This document shows positions 54,226 through 61,833 of a DNA stretch of 64,000 nucleotides, in pieces. Made by a program: the position numbers and the translations under genes. A model generated the notes under the pieces. The model was not told the DNA's origin and did not search any database. It saw only the letters and a program-made list of their open reading frames with translations. The stretch comes from Palsa-1439 sp050015495 (GTDB lineage Bacteria; Verrucomicrobiota; Verrucomicrobiia; Palsa-1439), in the NCBI GenBank assembly GCA_050015495.1, contig JBEKBH010000003.1, positions 124,001-188,000 of the forward strand, given 5' to 3'. Each line of letters opens with the position of its first letter. The stretch's first letter is position 1.

Positions 54226-55269
54226 TCACGAGCGTCTCGCCGGCAGTTTGACGGCGCGGCCTTTACGCGCCGACTCCAGCAGCGCCTCGATGGCACGCAT
54301 GTTGGCGCGCGAATCCTGCTCGGCATCGACATCCGGCGGGAATTGGGGCGCGCGATTCTCCCGCACGCACCGACAGAAGTAATTCACTTCAAGGGCGAAT
54401 GGCGCGAGTTGGTGTTGCGGCACGTCGTCAGCCTCAATCCGAATGACATCCGTCTTGCCCTGTCGCGTAACATAAAGTTCGGCCGGCCACGCGGGCGGCA
54501 GCCACGGATGCGGGATCAACAGCTTGGCGTCGGTCCCGACGATTTCCGCCGGGTACGACGGCTCGGCCTCGATGCTGCACAGGATGTTCGCGGTCACACC
54601 CTCGCCGAACTGGAGACACCCGGTCAGGGTCAGGTCGACCCCGTTCGGCCCGTCGAAATGGGCGTTGGCCGCAACGCGCCGCGGCTCGGAGCCGATGAGG
54701 AATCGGGACAGATTCACGCAGTAACAGCCGATGTCCATCAGCGCGCCGCCACCCGCGTCGCGCGAATAGCGGGGATTGTCCCGGTCGCGACCGCGGGAGG
54801 TCCGGTGACAGCGGACGTGGAGGACCCGGCCGATTCCGCCGGCCGCGATGATGCGTTTGGCCTCGGCGATCTGTGGATGGAAACGGTTCATGAACCCTTC
54901 CATCAACCAGCGTTCGTTCGCCCGGGCGGCGGCGAACATCTTCTCGACCTCGGCGCTGGAACAGGCCAGCGGTTTCTCGCACAGGACGTGTTTGCCCGCT
55001 TCGAGCGCGCGGACGGTCCATTCGCAGTGCAACCCGTTGTGGAGCGCGTTGATCACCACGTCGATCTCGGGATCGTTCACGAGGGATTCGTAACCCGAAT
55101 GCGCGCGCGGGACGCCATGCTTGACGCCGGCGACCCGGGCCCGATCCGCGTCCCGGCTGGCCACGGCCATGAGCGACGCTTCGCCGGTCAGACGAAATGC
55201 GTCGGCGAACTTGCCGAAGATCAAACCCGTTCCCAGAATGCCGTAACGGAGTTTTCCGCCCGTCGTCAT
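54226..55269 (-). CDS. Gfo/Idh/MocA-family oxidoreductase
   Basis: A 347-aa NAD(P)-dependent oxidoreductase. The Rossmann start is LRYGILGTGLIFGKFADAF, followed by ASRDADRARVAG, HCEWTVRALEAGKHVLCEKPLA with the catalytic EKP Lys, and GGGALMDIGCYCVNLSRFLIG. Substrates of this family are sugars or inositols; none can be assigned. Alone between convergent and divergent genes. GGCGGAAAA precedes the start. Confidence 0.88.
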   Translation of the reverse strand: MTTGGKLRYGILGTGLIFGKFADAFRLTGEASLMAVASRDADRARVAGVKHGVPRAHSGYESLVNDPEIDVVINALHNGLHCEWTVRALEAGKHVLCEKPLACSSAEVEKMFAAARANERWLMEGFMNRFHPQIAEAKRIIAAGGIGRVLHVRCHRTSRGRDRDNPRYSRDAGGGALMDIGCYCVNLSRFLIGSEPRRVAANAHFDGPNGVDLTLTGCLQFGEGVTANILCSIEAEPSYPAEIVGTDAKLLIPHPWLPPAWPAELYVTRQGKTDVIRIEADDVPQHQLAPFALEVNYFCRCVRENRAPQFPPDVDAEQDSRANMRAIEALLESARKGRAVKLPARRS

Positions 55270-55501
55270 GGGGCGAGACTAAACATTCCGGCGCGGCGCT
55301 GCAAGTGCGCGCTGCGGGTTCGGCGCGGTCGGGGAGCCGAGTCCGACGAGACCTGCGAAGCAGAAACCGGCGCCGAACACCCGTCTCGCTCGCTCCGGTC
55401 CGCCGCCCTTGTCCGCCATAGCTCTGGTCCGTCGTAGCTTTACCCGCGGTGACGGGCTTGGCGAAGACGGATCCGGCCCCGGGCAATTGTGGCCTCAACT
55501 T
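55270..55501. other. Intergenic gap left of the transposon
   Basis: No gene seen. It contains GGGAGCCGAGTCCGACGAG, a fragment shared with the repeats at 25290 and 58941. The last nine bases, CCTCAACTT, are the left target-site duplication. Confidence 0.5.
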
Positions 55502-55600
55502 GGGGATTATATACTTGCTTTAGCTTGCGAGTCCGATTAGGTTCGGACAAAGAAGCGAGCGGAGCAAGGGCGATTCTGGCGTCATTCGCCCGTTGCCCAA

Positions 55601-56482
55601 TTGGAAAACGCTACTGAAAACGCTCGCGGCTTCGGTACGCCCATAGAAGAGATGCGCTCATTCGGCAGGTTTACAAAACTTGCGGATTGGCGGTTTCAAC
55701 ATTTGAATATCGTGGATGCGTTTTTCGATGAATCGGGACATTATGCAGACACGGATTTCATCTGTCTTGCCGGGTACGTTGCCGAGGATGATGGCTGGCT
55801 TGCGTTTTGCAAGGATTGGCGCGAACGCTTACGGGTGAATGATATTCCTTACATTCACATGAAAGAGTTAATGCGCCCTGACGGTGTATATCGGGGAAAG
55901 GGTTGGTCAGAAGCGCACCGGGATGATGTACTAAGCGAATTTATCACCAAAATTCAAGCGCACACATTGGCAGGTTTTGGAATCGGATTTGATGCAAAGT
56001 ATTTTCGGAGCCTGTCAACAGAGGATCAGGAAGTTCTTGCCCGCGATCCTCACTTTTTTTGTTTTCAGCGATTGATGAAGCGGATTGTTGGTCAACTCCT
56101 CAATTGGAAATATGAGGCAAGCGTGTCGGTCTGGTTTGATGATCACCAGAAATACAGCATTGAATGTTACAAGCTCTGGTCTGCGCTGCGGGTGAAACAT
56201 GCCGACATGAAAAGCGCCATTCGGAGCATTTCCTTTGCGGATGATGAATACTTTTACCCATTGCAAGGTGCGGACATTTTGGCATGGTTGAGCAATCGCT
56301 GGCTACGCGATGGGCGGGATTTGAACAAGGTGAGCCGTCATTTTCGGGAGATTCTTAATTCCAGCGAAAAGGGCTATGGGTTCAAATTCATAGATGAGCT
56401 TTGGGACAAAGAAGCAATTGACAGGGCATTGCATGAGCTTCGTGCGCTCAAGGCTTCCGGCAAAGGGAAAGGCACGCCATGA
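55601..56482 (+). CDS. DUF3800 passenger protein
   Basis: A protein of up to 293 aa with the DUF3800 pattern: VDAFFDESGHYADTDFICLAGYVA near the start, YIHMKELM, WFDDHQKYS and LQGADILAWLSNRWLRDG near the end. Conserved Asp/Glu at these sites suggest an RNase-H-like nuclease, but activity is unproven. The TTG at 55601 and an ATG at 55652 are both possible starts. It is less GC-rich than the chromosome and overlaps the next gene by 4 nt. Carried inside the transposon. Confidence 0.8.
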   Translation: MENATENARGFGTPIEEMRSFGRFTKLADWRFQHLNIVDAFFDESGHYADTDFICLAGYVAEDDGWLAFCKDWRERLRVNDIPYIHMKELMRPDGVYRGKGWSEAHRDDVLSEFITKIQAHTLAGFGIGFDAKYFRSLSTEDQEVLARDPHFFCFQRLMKRIVGQLLNWKYEASVSVWFDDHQKYSIECYKLWSALRVKHADMKSAIRSISFADDEYFYPLQGADILAWLSNRWLRDGRDLNKVSRHFREILNSSEKGYGFKFIDELWDKEAIDRALHELRALKASGKGKGTP

Positions 56483-56631
56483 CAGAGGCCAACCAACCGC
56501 CCACCGAGTTTCAGCGATTCCACACGGCGCTTTCGCGGGCGATCAAAGTCTCGAAGGCGGAAATCTTGCGCCGGGAACGTGAGGACAAGGAAGCCCGCAA
56601 GCGGGCCAGAGAGCGGAGGGCGAAGGGGTGA
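56479..56631 (+). CDS. Small basic partner of the DUF3800 protein (50 aa)
   Basis: A short gene whose ATG overlaps the DUF3800 stop. MTEANQPPTEFQRFHTALSR is followed by a highly charged helix (ILRREREDKEARKRARERRAKG). No known family. Tight coupling suggests a co-expressed partner, perhaps a nucleic-acid binder or antitoxin. Too short for most automatic calls. Confidence 0.6.
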   Translation: MTEANQPPTEFQRFHTALSRAIKVSKAEILRREREDKEARKRARERRAKG

Positions 56632-56688
56632 GGACGCGCCGCGATGGTGAATGCCTACAAATCGACCGGCGCATAGCCGAAGATTTTC

Positions 56689-56940
56689 TCAGGAAGGCGG
56701 CAGTTTCTTACGAAGTTCTTGGAGTTGCCTTAGGTCGCGCTCTAACGCGATTGCGTTGCCTTTCAAAAGCGCCGCGAGTTCGGCGTTAATATTCTCCGCG
56801 ATGTGGGCGAAGTTTTTAGCCGTGGCGATGTTCACCATAAAAAGAGCGATGACGCAATCATAGAGAATCTCGATATGGTCTTGAAGGTCTTTCGGGTCAT
56901 TTCTCATGTCTGGCATTCCCTCGAACGGATTGCGTCTCAT
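56689..56940 (-). CDS. 83-aa helical protein downstream of the transposase
   Basis: MRRNPFEGMPDMRNDPKDLQDHIEIL... followed by a hydrophobic patch (CVIALFMVNIATAKNFAHIAENI) and an acidic coil-forming end. It starts 21 bp after the transposase stop on the same strand and lies within the transposon ends. No family recognised; likely a transposon accessory or passenger gene. Confidence 0.5.
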   Translation of the reverse strand: MRRNPFEGMPDMRNDPKDLQDHIEILYDCVIALFMVNIATAKNFAHIAENINAELAALLKGNAIALERDLRQLQELRKKLPPS

Positions 56941-56961
56941 GTGGCGTTTATGCGTCGGCGC

Positions 56962-57945
56962 TTACCACGCCCCTGTCGTCGTCGGAAGTCCGTCGTCGTT
57001 GTCATGCCCGATCAGCTTCACATATTGGAGCCGTTTGCCCATGACACCGAGAATGCCCTTCAAGAATCGCTCTGCATCGGTGCCCTTGCGCTCATTGAAC
57101 CGAAACGCCTGCTCATCCAGATACCGGAACAAATGAAACGGCTCCACGCTCACGTATGTCCCGCGAATCGTGCGCTTGAGAAGCGACCAAAAATTCTCAA
57201 GCCCATTTGTATGGACGTGTCCCTTGGCGTATGCTACGGCATGATTGATGACGCTGTGAACGTAGTCGCTGGACAAACCCAAATAGGCTTTGTTCTCATC
57301 GGTGTACACGTTCGACCCCTTCAAGACGTACTCCCGCACGTTGCCCTGAAGCTCCTGCCTATGGAGCCGTCTGACGTGCATGAGCGCGATGCGCGAAGCC
57401 TTCCCCGGCTCATTGCGCTGCAATACGCCTTGGACGGGTTCCATCGCGGCAGGCCCGTTGACTCTGTGAAAATTCCGATGCCGCTTGGCATTCATATTGC
57501 GAGCCTTCCCGCCAATGTAGGTTTCGTCAACCTCGACGTTGCCAGCAAACTTGCACAACGACCCGTCCTGAATCGCATATCGAATCCGATGCAGCATGAA
57601 CCACGCTGTTTTTTGCGTGACGCCCAACGCCCGCGAAATCTCGCAACTGCTGATTCCGTTCTTGGCGTTGACAATCATCCAGAAGGCAGGCAACCACTTG
57701 TCAAACCCAAGCGGACTCTCCTCGAATATCGTGCCAGCCTTCACGCTGAATTGCCCCTTGCAGCCCCGGCAGTGCCACCGGCGACACGATGCCATGTAGG
57801 TGACGGCCTCACTCCCGCAATGCGGACAGCACGCCTTGCCGTCAGGCCAGTGGATGCTTCTCACAAACTCATGCGCCCGATCTGCATCGGCAAAGTACGC
57901 AATCGCTTCTGTAAGTGTCTGAGGGAAATCAATCTTCGCTTTCAT
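56962..57945 (-). CDS. IS1595-family transposase
   Basis: A 327-aa transposase. A zinc-ribbon N-terminus (CCPHCGSEAVTYMASCRRWHCRGCKGQFSV) and KNGISSCEISRALGVTQKTAWFMLHRIR helix-turn-helix precede the catalytic core: D140 (VDETYIGGK), D216 (YTDENKAY) and E250 (HTNGLENFWSLLKR). All three acidic residues are present. Reading frame is intact, so the element may be active. Length is normal for the family. Confidence 0.93.
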   Translation of the reverse strand: MKAKIDFPQTLTEAIAYFADADRAHEFVRSIHWPDGKACCPHCGSEAVTYMASCRRWHCRGCKGQFSVKAGTIFEESPLGFDKWLPAFWMIVNAKNGISSCEISRALGVTQKTAWFMLHRIRYAIQDGSLCKFAGNVEVDETYIGGKARNMNAKRHRNFHRVNGPAAMEPVQGVLQRNEPGKASRIALMHVRRLHRQELQGNVREYVLKGSNVYTDENKAYLGLSSDYVHSVINHAVAYAKGHVHTNGLENFWSLLKRTIRGTYVSVEPFHLFRYLDEQAFRFNERKGTDAERFLKGILGVMGKRLQYVKLIGHDNDDGLPTTTGAW

Positions 57946-58002
57946 GGAGATACACTACAATGCCAGAGAAACTAAGTCAAGTATATAATCCCCCCTCAAC
58001 TT

Positions 58003-58086
58003 GGGTTTGTTTTTGGCTTCGTTTTGGTAACTTTTCCACGCCGGCCTGACCGGATTTGGGTTTGTTTTGCAATTTTTACTTTTTTT
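58003..58086 (+). repeat. Dispersed intergenic repeat, GGGTTTGTTTTTGGC family (copy B)
   Basis: Same order as 16245-16330: GGGTTTGTTTTTGGCTTC, ACTTTTCCACGCCGGC, ATTTGGGTTTGTTTTGCAATTTT. The transposon inserted at its left edge. The remaining gap to 58377 has no gene but a perfect 9-bp hairpin, CGGTGGGCT/AGCCCACCG, at 58248-58270. Confidence 0.7.
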
Positions 58087-58345
58087 GCGCCCTCCCCATC
58101 ACCCCCACCGGTTGTGGTGCCCCTCTCTCCCTCCCTCCCCTCGTTTGTCAAAGAACAACGTGCGGCAGCGTATCACGAACCGATGCAAAGTCAACTCAAA
58201 ACACGATAACGATGACCAAGCGCAGGCCCTCGCCCATCTCCGCCCCTCGGTGGGCTGCGATAGCCCACCGCGCCGTAGCCTCACCGGCGCCGAACAACCC
58301 CGACATCGGTTGTCGGCGCTACAATGTGGTGTGGGATTTTTCGTC

Positions 58346-58374
58346 TTGGCGGGTCCGCACATGGCTGATACGCT
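58346..58374 (+). promoter_or_regulatory. Leaderless-type promoter of the DUF4149 gene
   Basis: TTGGCG, 17-nt spacer and TACGCT, ending 3 nt before the first ATG (58378) and 9 nt before the second (58384). Confidence 0.45.
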
Positions 58375-58377
58375 GCG

Positions 58378-58869
58378 ATGGCGATGACGCAATGGATGAA
58401 ATGGTTGTACCTGCTGACATTGGCGGTGTGGATCGGCAGCATTGTGTTCTTCAGTTTCGCGGTGGCCCCGACCGTGTTCAAAACGCTCAAGCCCGAAGAC
58501 GCCGCGGCGCTGATTCGGCGGATTTTTTCCAAGTACTATTTGATCGGCATCGCCTGCGCGGCGCTGGGCATCGTGTGCGTCGGGCTGCTGTTGGCGGACC
58601 GGTCGTTCGGCAAATGGCCGGCGATCCTGACGTTGTTGTTGCTGGCGGGAATGGGCGGGACGGACCTGTGGCTCCGCCAGGGCGTGATGCCGCACATGAA
58701 CCATCTCCGCGACCAGCGGGCGGCGGTCGAGAGTTCGGGAAAACCGCCCGATGAAGAATTGGAGCGGGAATGGAAGGCGCTCCATCGACTTAGCGTCCAG
58801 ATGAACGGCGTCGTGCTGCTGTGCGGGCTGGTGCTGGTGTTCCTCGTCGTCTACGCCCGCGTCGTGTGA
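58378..58869 (+). CDS. DUF4149 (TMEM205-like) membrane protein
   Basis: A 163-aa protein with four hydrophobic helices: WLYLLTLAVWIGSIVFFSFAVAPTVF, YLIGIACAALGIVCVGLLL, AILTLLLLAGMGGTDLWL and GVVLLCGLVLVFLVVYAR. WIGxxxFFSFxVAPxVF is the family signature. Promoter spacing favours the second ATG (58384). Function unknown. Its 3' end is duplicated at 60297, flanking the catalase-like gene. Confidence 0.8.
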   Translation: MAMTQWMKWLYLLTLAVWIGSIVFFSFAVAPTVFKTLKPEDAAALIRRIFSKYYLIGIACAALGIVCVGLLLADRSFGKWPAILTLLLLAGMGGTDLWLRQGVMPHMNHLRDQRAAVESSGKPPDEELEREWKALHRLSVQMNGVVLLCGLVLVFLVVYARVV

Positions 58870-58922
58870 ATCAGACCCGGTGGCCGCCAATCCCCTCCCC
58901 GGAGGGGAAAAAGGGGTGGGTA
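58849..58922 (+). repeat. Left direct repeat: DUF4149 3' end plus downstream
   Basis: Begins GTCTACGCCCGCGT and includes the stop codon of DUF4149. A 35-bp core (58849-58883) matches 60297-60331 with three differences, and similarity resumes through TCCCCTCC and AGGGGTGGGTA. Confidence 0.75.
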
Positions 58923-58925
58923 GAC

Positions 58926-59044
58926 GGTGTAGCGTGCGAAGCCGAGTCCGCGAGACGCGCCGAATGTTTGCCGACGGCGCAATCCTCAGCGCAGCCGGGC
59001 GGGCATACGCAGAGTTTCGGCTGGAGACAGCCGACGCTACAACG
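58926..59044 (-). repeat. Dispersed palindromic repeat, TGTAGCGTCGGCTG family (copy 2)
   Basis: Read on the minus strand it starts GTTGTAGCGTCGGCTG like copy 1 at 17701, with CGGCTG and CAGCCG forming a hairpin, and ends with an inverted GTAGCGTGCG. It is longer by an insert carrying AGCCGAGTCCGCGAGACG. It occupies most of the 386-bp gap before the catalase gene. Confidence 0.7.
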
Positions 59045-59255
59045 GTGGCAGTATCAAGATTCACCCGTGCGCCCCACAAAACCCCCACCGCACTTGTTGA
59101 ACATCCACTGTCCGACTGGATTCCGCTCTCAAAGTGGATAATGTACCGGTCAATGGGACTGGATGCCACGCGATCGTCGCGGCGCGTGGGTCAGAGGGGA
59201 CAGAGTTGGTTACGAACCAAACGGCAACGAAACCGTATCCAGGAGGAACAGAAAT

Positions 59256-60251
59256 ATGAAAGTCGCAACACCCGCCCAATCCGTCGAGGCGAAACATATG
59301 CCAACCGGCACGATTACGAACCCGGAACTTGCCCAGCAGCTACTGGACACCTTCGACAAGCTCTTTGGGTTACACCCCGGTTTTCGGCCGGCGCATGCCA
59401 AAGGGCTGATGTGCTCGGGCACGTTCACGCCGTCGCCCGAGGCGGCGCTGCTGACACGCGCCCCGCACGCGAACCGGCCATCCACCCCGGTGACGGTGCG
59501 ATACTCGAACTCGGCGGGTTTGCCGACCATCCCCGACAACGACCCGGAACGGTCCAGCCCCCGGGGAATGGCCATCCGCTTCCATCTCGACGAGCACGTT
59601 CATACCGACATCGTCGCCCACTCGACCGACGGTTTCCCGGTCCGCACCGGCGAGGAGTTCCTGGAGTTTTTCCGCGCCGTGGTGGCCGCCCAGTCGGGCC
59701 AACCCCAGGCGATTGGATCGTTCCTCGCTTCCCATCCGAGCGCGAAGCGGTTCGTCGAAACGCCCAAGCCGATCCCGACCAGTTTCGCGCGGGAGGCATT
59801 CTTCGCCGTCACGGCGTTCAAGTTCACCAATGCCAGCGGCGCGAGCCGGCACGGGCGGTTTCGCATCCGGCCCGAAGCCGGGACCGAATACCTCACCAAC
59901 GAAGAGGCGGCGGCGAAACCCGAGAACTTCCTGTTCGACGAGATCGGCCCGCGGCTGGCCAAGGGACCGGTCACGCTGGGCGTGTTTGTGCAGGTGGCGG
60001 GGCCGGGCGACGATGTGGCCGACGCCAGCGTGGCGTGGCCGGCCATTCGCACGGAGATCCCGTTCGGCACGATCATCCTGACGGCCCGCGTGGATGACCA
60101 AACGCCGGACCGGCGGAAAATTATTTTTGATCCACTTCCCCGGGTTGACGGCATCGATTCGGCGGGCGATCCGCTCACCCAGGTCCGGGCCGACGTTTAC
60201 CTCCTCAGCGGCCGCAGACGCCGGGCAGCCTCCGGCGACGGCAAACATTAA
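59256..60251 (+). CDS. Catalase-like heme peroxidase (SrpA type)
   Basis: A 331-aa minimal catalase-fold protein, shorter than true catalases (about 480 aa or more). PAHAKGLMCSGTFTP contains the distal His, VRYSNSAGLPTIPDNDP and PRGMAIRFHL are fold blocks, and DASVAWPAIRTEIPFGTI and RADVYLLSGRRR near the end are typical of this short type, the Tyr being the likely proximal ligand. In AHSTDGFPV an Asp stands where these proteins appear to have Asn. No signal peptide. AGGAGG precedes the start. Flanked by direct repeats. Confidence 0.82.
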   Translation: MKVATPAQSVEAKHMPTGTITNPELAQQLLDTFDKLFGLHPGFRPAHAKGLMCSGTFTPSPEAALLTRAPHANRPSTPVTVRYSNSAGLPTIPDNDPERSSPRGMAIRFHLDEHVHTDIVAHSTDGFPVRTGEEFLEFFRAVVAAQSGQPQAIGSFLASHPSAKRFVETPKPIPTSFAREAFFAVTAFKFTNASGASRHGRFRIRPEAGTEYLTNEEAAAKPENFLFDEIGPRLAKGPVTLGVFVQVAGPGDDVADASVAWPAIRTEIPFGTIILTARVDDQTPDRRKIIFDPLPRVDGIDSAGDPLTQVRADVYLLSGRRRRAASGDGKH

Positions 60252-60266
60252 TCAGCTGAGGGAGAG

Positions 60267-60296
60267 AACGGGGACTGCTGTTCAGCGCTCCCCGTT
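60267..60296 (+). terminator. Hairpin after the catalase-like gene
   Basis: AACGGGGA and TCCCCGTT form an 8-bp stem with a 14-nt loop, 15 nt after the stop. No U-tract, so terminator function is uncertain. Confidence 0.35.
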
Positions 60297-60396
60297 GTCT
60301 ACGCCCGCGTAGTGTGAATAAGACCGGGTGGCGCAAGCGTCCCTGCTTGCGGTCGTCGCCTGGTCCCCTCCTCGGAGGGGAAAAGAGGGGTGGGTA
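60297..60396 (+). repeat. Right direct repeat of the DUF4149 3' end
   Basis: Matches 58849-58922, with an extra GC-rich 20-odd-base insert in the middle. Together the copies bracket the catalase-like gene and a dispersed repeat, 1.45 kb apart. The remaining gap to 60573 holds a promoter and leader ORF. Confidence 0.75.
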
Positions 60397-60440
60397 TTTC
60401 AAACGCCGTGTCCGGCCGCCCCTCCCAAACCCCTCCAGAC

Positions 60441-60469
60441 TTGTCGAACGCCCACCGCCTGACTACACT
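60441..60469 (+). promoter_or_regulatory. Promoter of the leader/374-aa gene unit
   Basis: TTGTCG, 17-nt spacer and TACACT, the -10 box 7 nt before the leader ATG. Clearly similar in sequence to 30797-30825. Confidence 0.6.
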
Positions 60470-60476
60470 CCGCCCC

Positions 60477-60566
60477 ATGGCGAAGAAAGCGACGTCTTTT
60501 GCACCCGAAAGGACCGCAGACTCCCGCGAAATCCTCGACGAGCAGGTTGGCAAGAGGCCGGCGTGA
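60477..60566 (+). CDS. 29-aa leader peptide
   Basis: Encodes MAKKATSFAPERTADSREIL followed by DEQVGKRPA and a stop, 7 nt before the next gene. The ILDEQVGK end parallels ILDEQIAK in the leader at 30736-30789. Probably a leaderless-translated coupling or attenuation peptide. Confidence 0.45.
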   Translation: MAKKATSFAPERTADSREILDEQVGKRPA

Positions 60567-60573
60567 GCGATAT

Positions 60574-61698
60574 ATGGAAGATTCTGACTACGACGAGGTA
60601 GAGGAACTCTTCAACGAGGATCCTAGCGCCTTCGATTTCCGACCTCCGGAAATCAAGTGGCAGCCTCCGTCACATTTGCTTTTTGCGGTTCCGCTACGAT
60701 TCCCATTGGATGCCGGGGGAGATGTCTGGCACGAAGACGCCCTCGTTTTTCCCGTGGACATGTTCGCTTCACAAGAAATCGGGGAGCAGTTGTGGGAGCG
60801 ATTCCGCGAATCACGTCGTTCGGATCAAAGCCCATTTCGACACGAGTGGGGAACCAAATTGTATGACCAGTATGAGAAATTGAGGCTGGAGATCCCCAAA
60901 ATTCCCATGCTGTTTCAGCCGCCATTGAAATATGTGCAGCGAAGCGATTTCAGCGAGGCTGGTCTTGCTACGGTACTCGGCATGCGGCCCGAACTCTTCG
61001 ATGTATACGTCGCTAATGGGGTGGGAAGCCACCGTTTTCGTTACTGCCTACGCATTCACTCAAGTCTGAAGGTACCGCAGACTGGTTTTCTTTGGTTCGA
61101 GAAACGAATCCCCGATGGTATCGGACCCGACGAGACATACTCGTGGTTTGAAGCGCTTATCGGGAAACTGCCAAAACGATGTCGCCCGCACAATATAGAG
61201 AACTGGTTGAGCAAGTTGGCTGAGTACGACAGTCACTTGGTGAAGCAAGAGCCTAAACAAGCAAAGAACTGGATGGATCGCTCAGAGATCGTTATCGTTT
61301 GCGGCCCGGAATCCAATCCAAGTGGTGCGCACAGATATCACCTATGCAGAGAGGAGTTCCGCAGTTTCCGTCGCGAGGGCCATGTCTTGGAGTTCTCCTC
61401 TGAACGGGACGAGTCCTTCCAGTCGGAAAGGAGAATCTCTCGTTCGAGGTTCATAATCCTCTGCCGCGACGCCACTGCGGCCGAATCTACAGAGCGATCG
61501 ATGCATGCCGGAACGAAGATCTATTTCGGGTTGGGCCAAGCAATCACCGGCATCATGCATCTGTCGGATGATAGTGTGGTCGCCGTTGGCGTCGACGAGT
61601 CAGTGATCAAGGAATACTGCTGCCGAAATGGTGAAGAACTTGAGTCGACTCCGTCCCGGCGCAGACGTAAGCTCTACTGGATTCGCCGAAAGGGCTAA
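60574..61698 (+). CDS. Unknown 374-aa protein
   Basis: A soluble protein starting MEDSDYDEVEELFNEDPSAF and ending in a basic SRRRRKLYWIRRKG. I recognise no family. Segments such as FPVDMFASQEIGEQLWERF and LVKQEPKQAKNWMDRSEIVIVCG look like real folded protein. It is less GC-rich than its surroundings and preceded by a leader ORF, as for the unknown gene at 29896; the two products do not look alike. Possibly acquired. Confidence 0.65.
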   Translation: MEDSDYDEVEELFNEDPSAFDFRPPEIKWQPPSHLLFAVPLRFPLDAGGDVWHEDALVFPVDMFASQEIGEQLWERFRESRRSDQSPFRHEWGTKLYDQYEKLRLEIPKIPMLFQPPLKYVQRSDFSEAGLATVLGMRPELFDVYVANGVGSHRFRYCLRIHSSLKVPQTGFLWFEKRIPDGIGPDETYSWFEALIGKLPKRCRPHNIENWLSKLAEYDSHLVKQEPKQAKNWMDRSEIVIVCGPESNPSGAHRYHLCREEFRSFRREGHVLEFSSERDESFQSERRISRSRFIILCRDATAAESTERSMHAGTKIYFGLGQAITGIMHLSDDSVVAVGVDESVIKEYCCRNGEELESTPSRRRRKLYWIRRKG

Positions 61699-61833
61699 AT
61701 CGGAATTACAGCGGCGTCCAGCTATGCGTAGATCCCTTCGGACAGCCACTTAGGTTCGGACGATTACGCCCGCACGCAGCCTCGCGCCGCTTCCCTCTTT
61801 CCGCCGGGAAAATCTTCTGGCATACTGCGCGGC

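Larger units (their letters stand above)
55502..57993. mobile_element. IS1595-type transposon with passenger genes (2.5 kb)
   Basis: Terminal inverted repeats GGGGATTATATACTTG (55502-55517) and its complement (57978-57993) match perfectly over 16 bp, with similarity continuing inward. The element is flanked by the direct repeat CCTCAACTT (55493-55501 and 57994-58002), an 8-9-bp target-site duplication; IS1595 elements duplicate 8 bp. It holds a DUF3800 gene, a 50-aa gene, an 83-aa gene and the transposase. The target was an intergenic GGGTTTGTTTTTGGC repeat. Ends and duplication are intact, so insertion is recent. Confidence 0.9.

Noticed and set aside
61751..61762. TTAGGTTCGGAC shared with the transposon left end (55538)
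   Set aside because: Only 12 bp with no further similarity; possible by chance in a 64-kb window.
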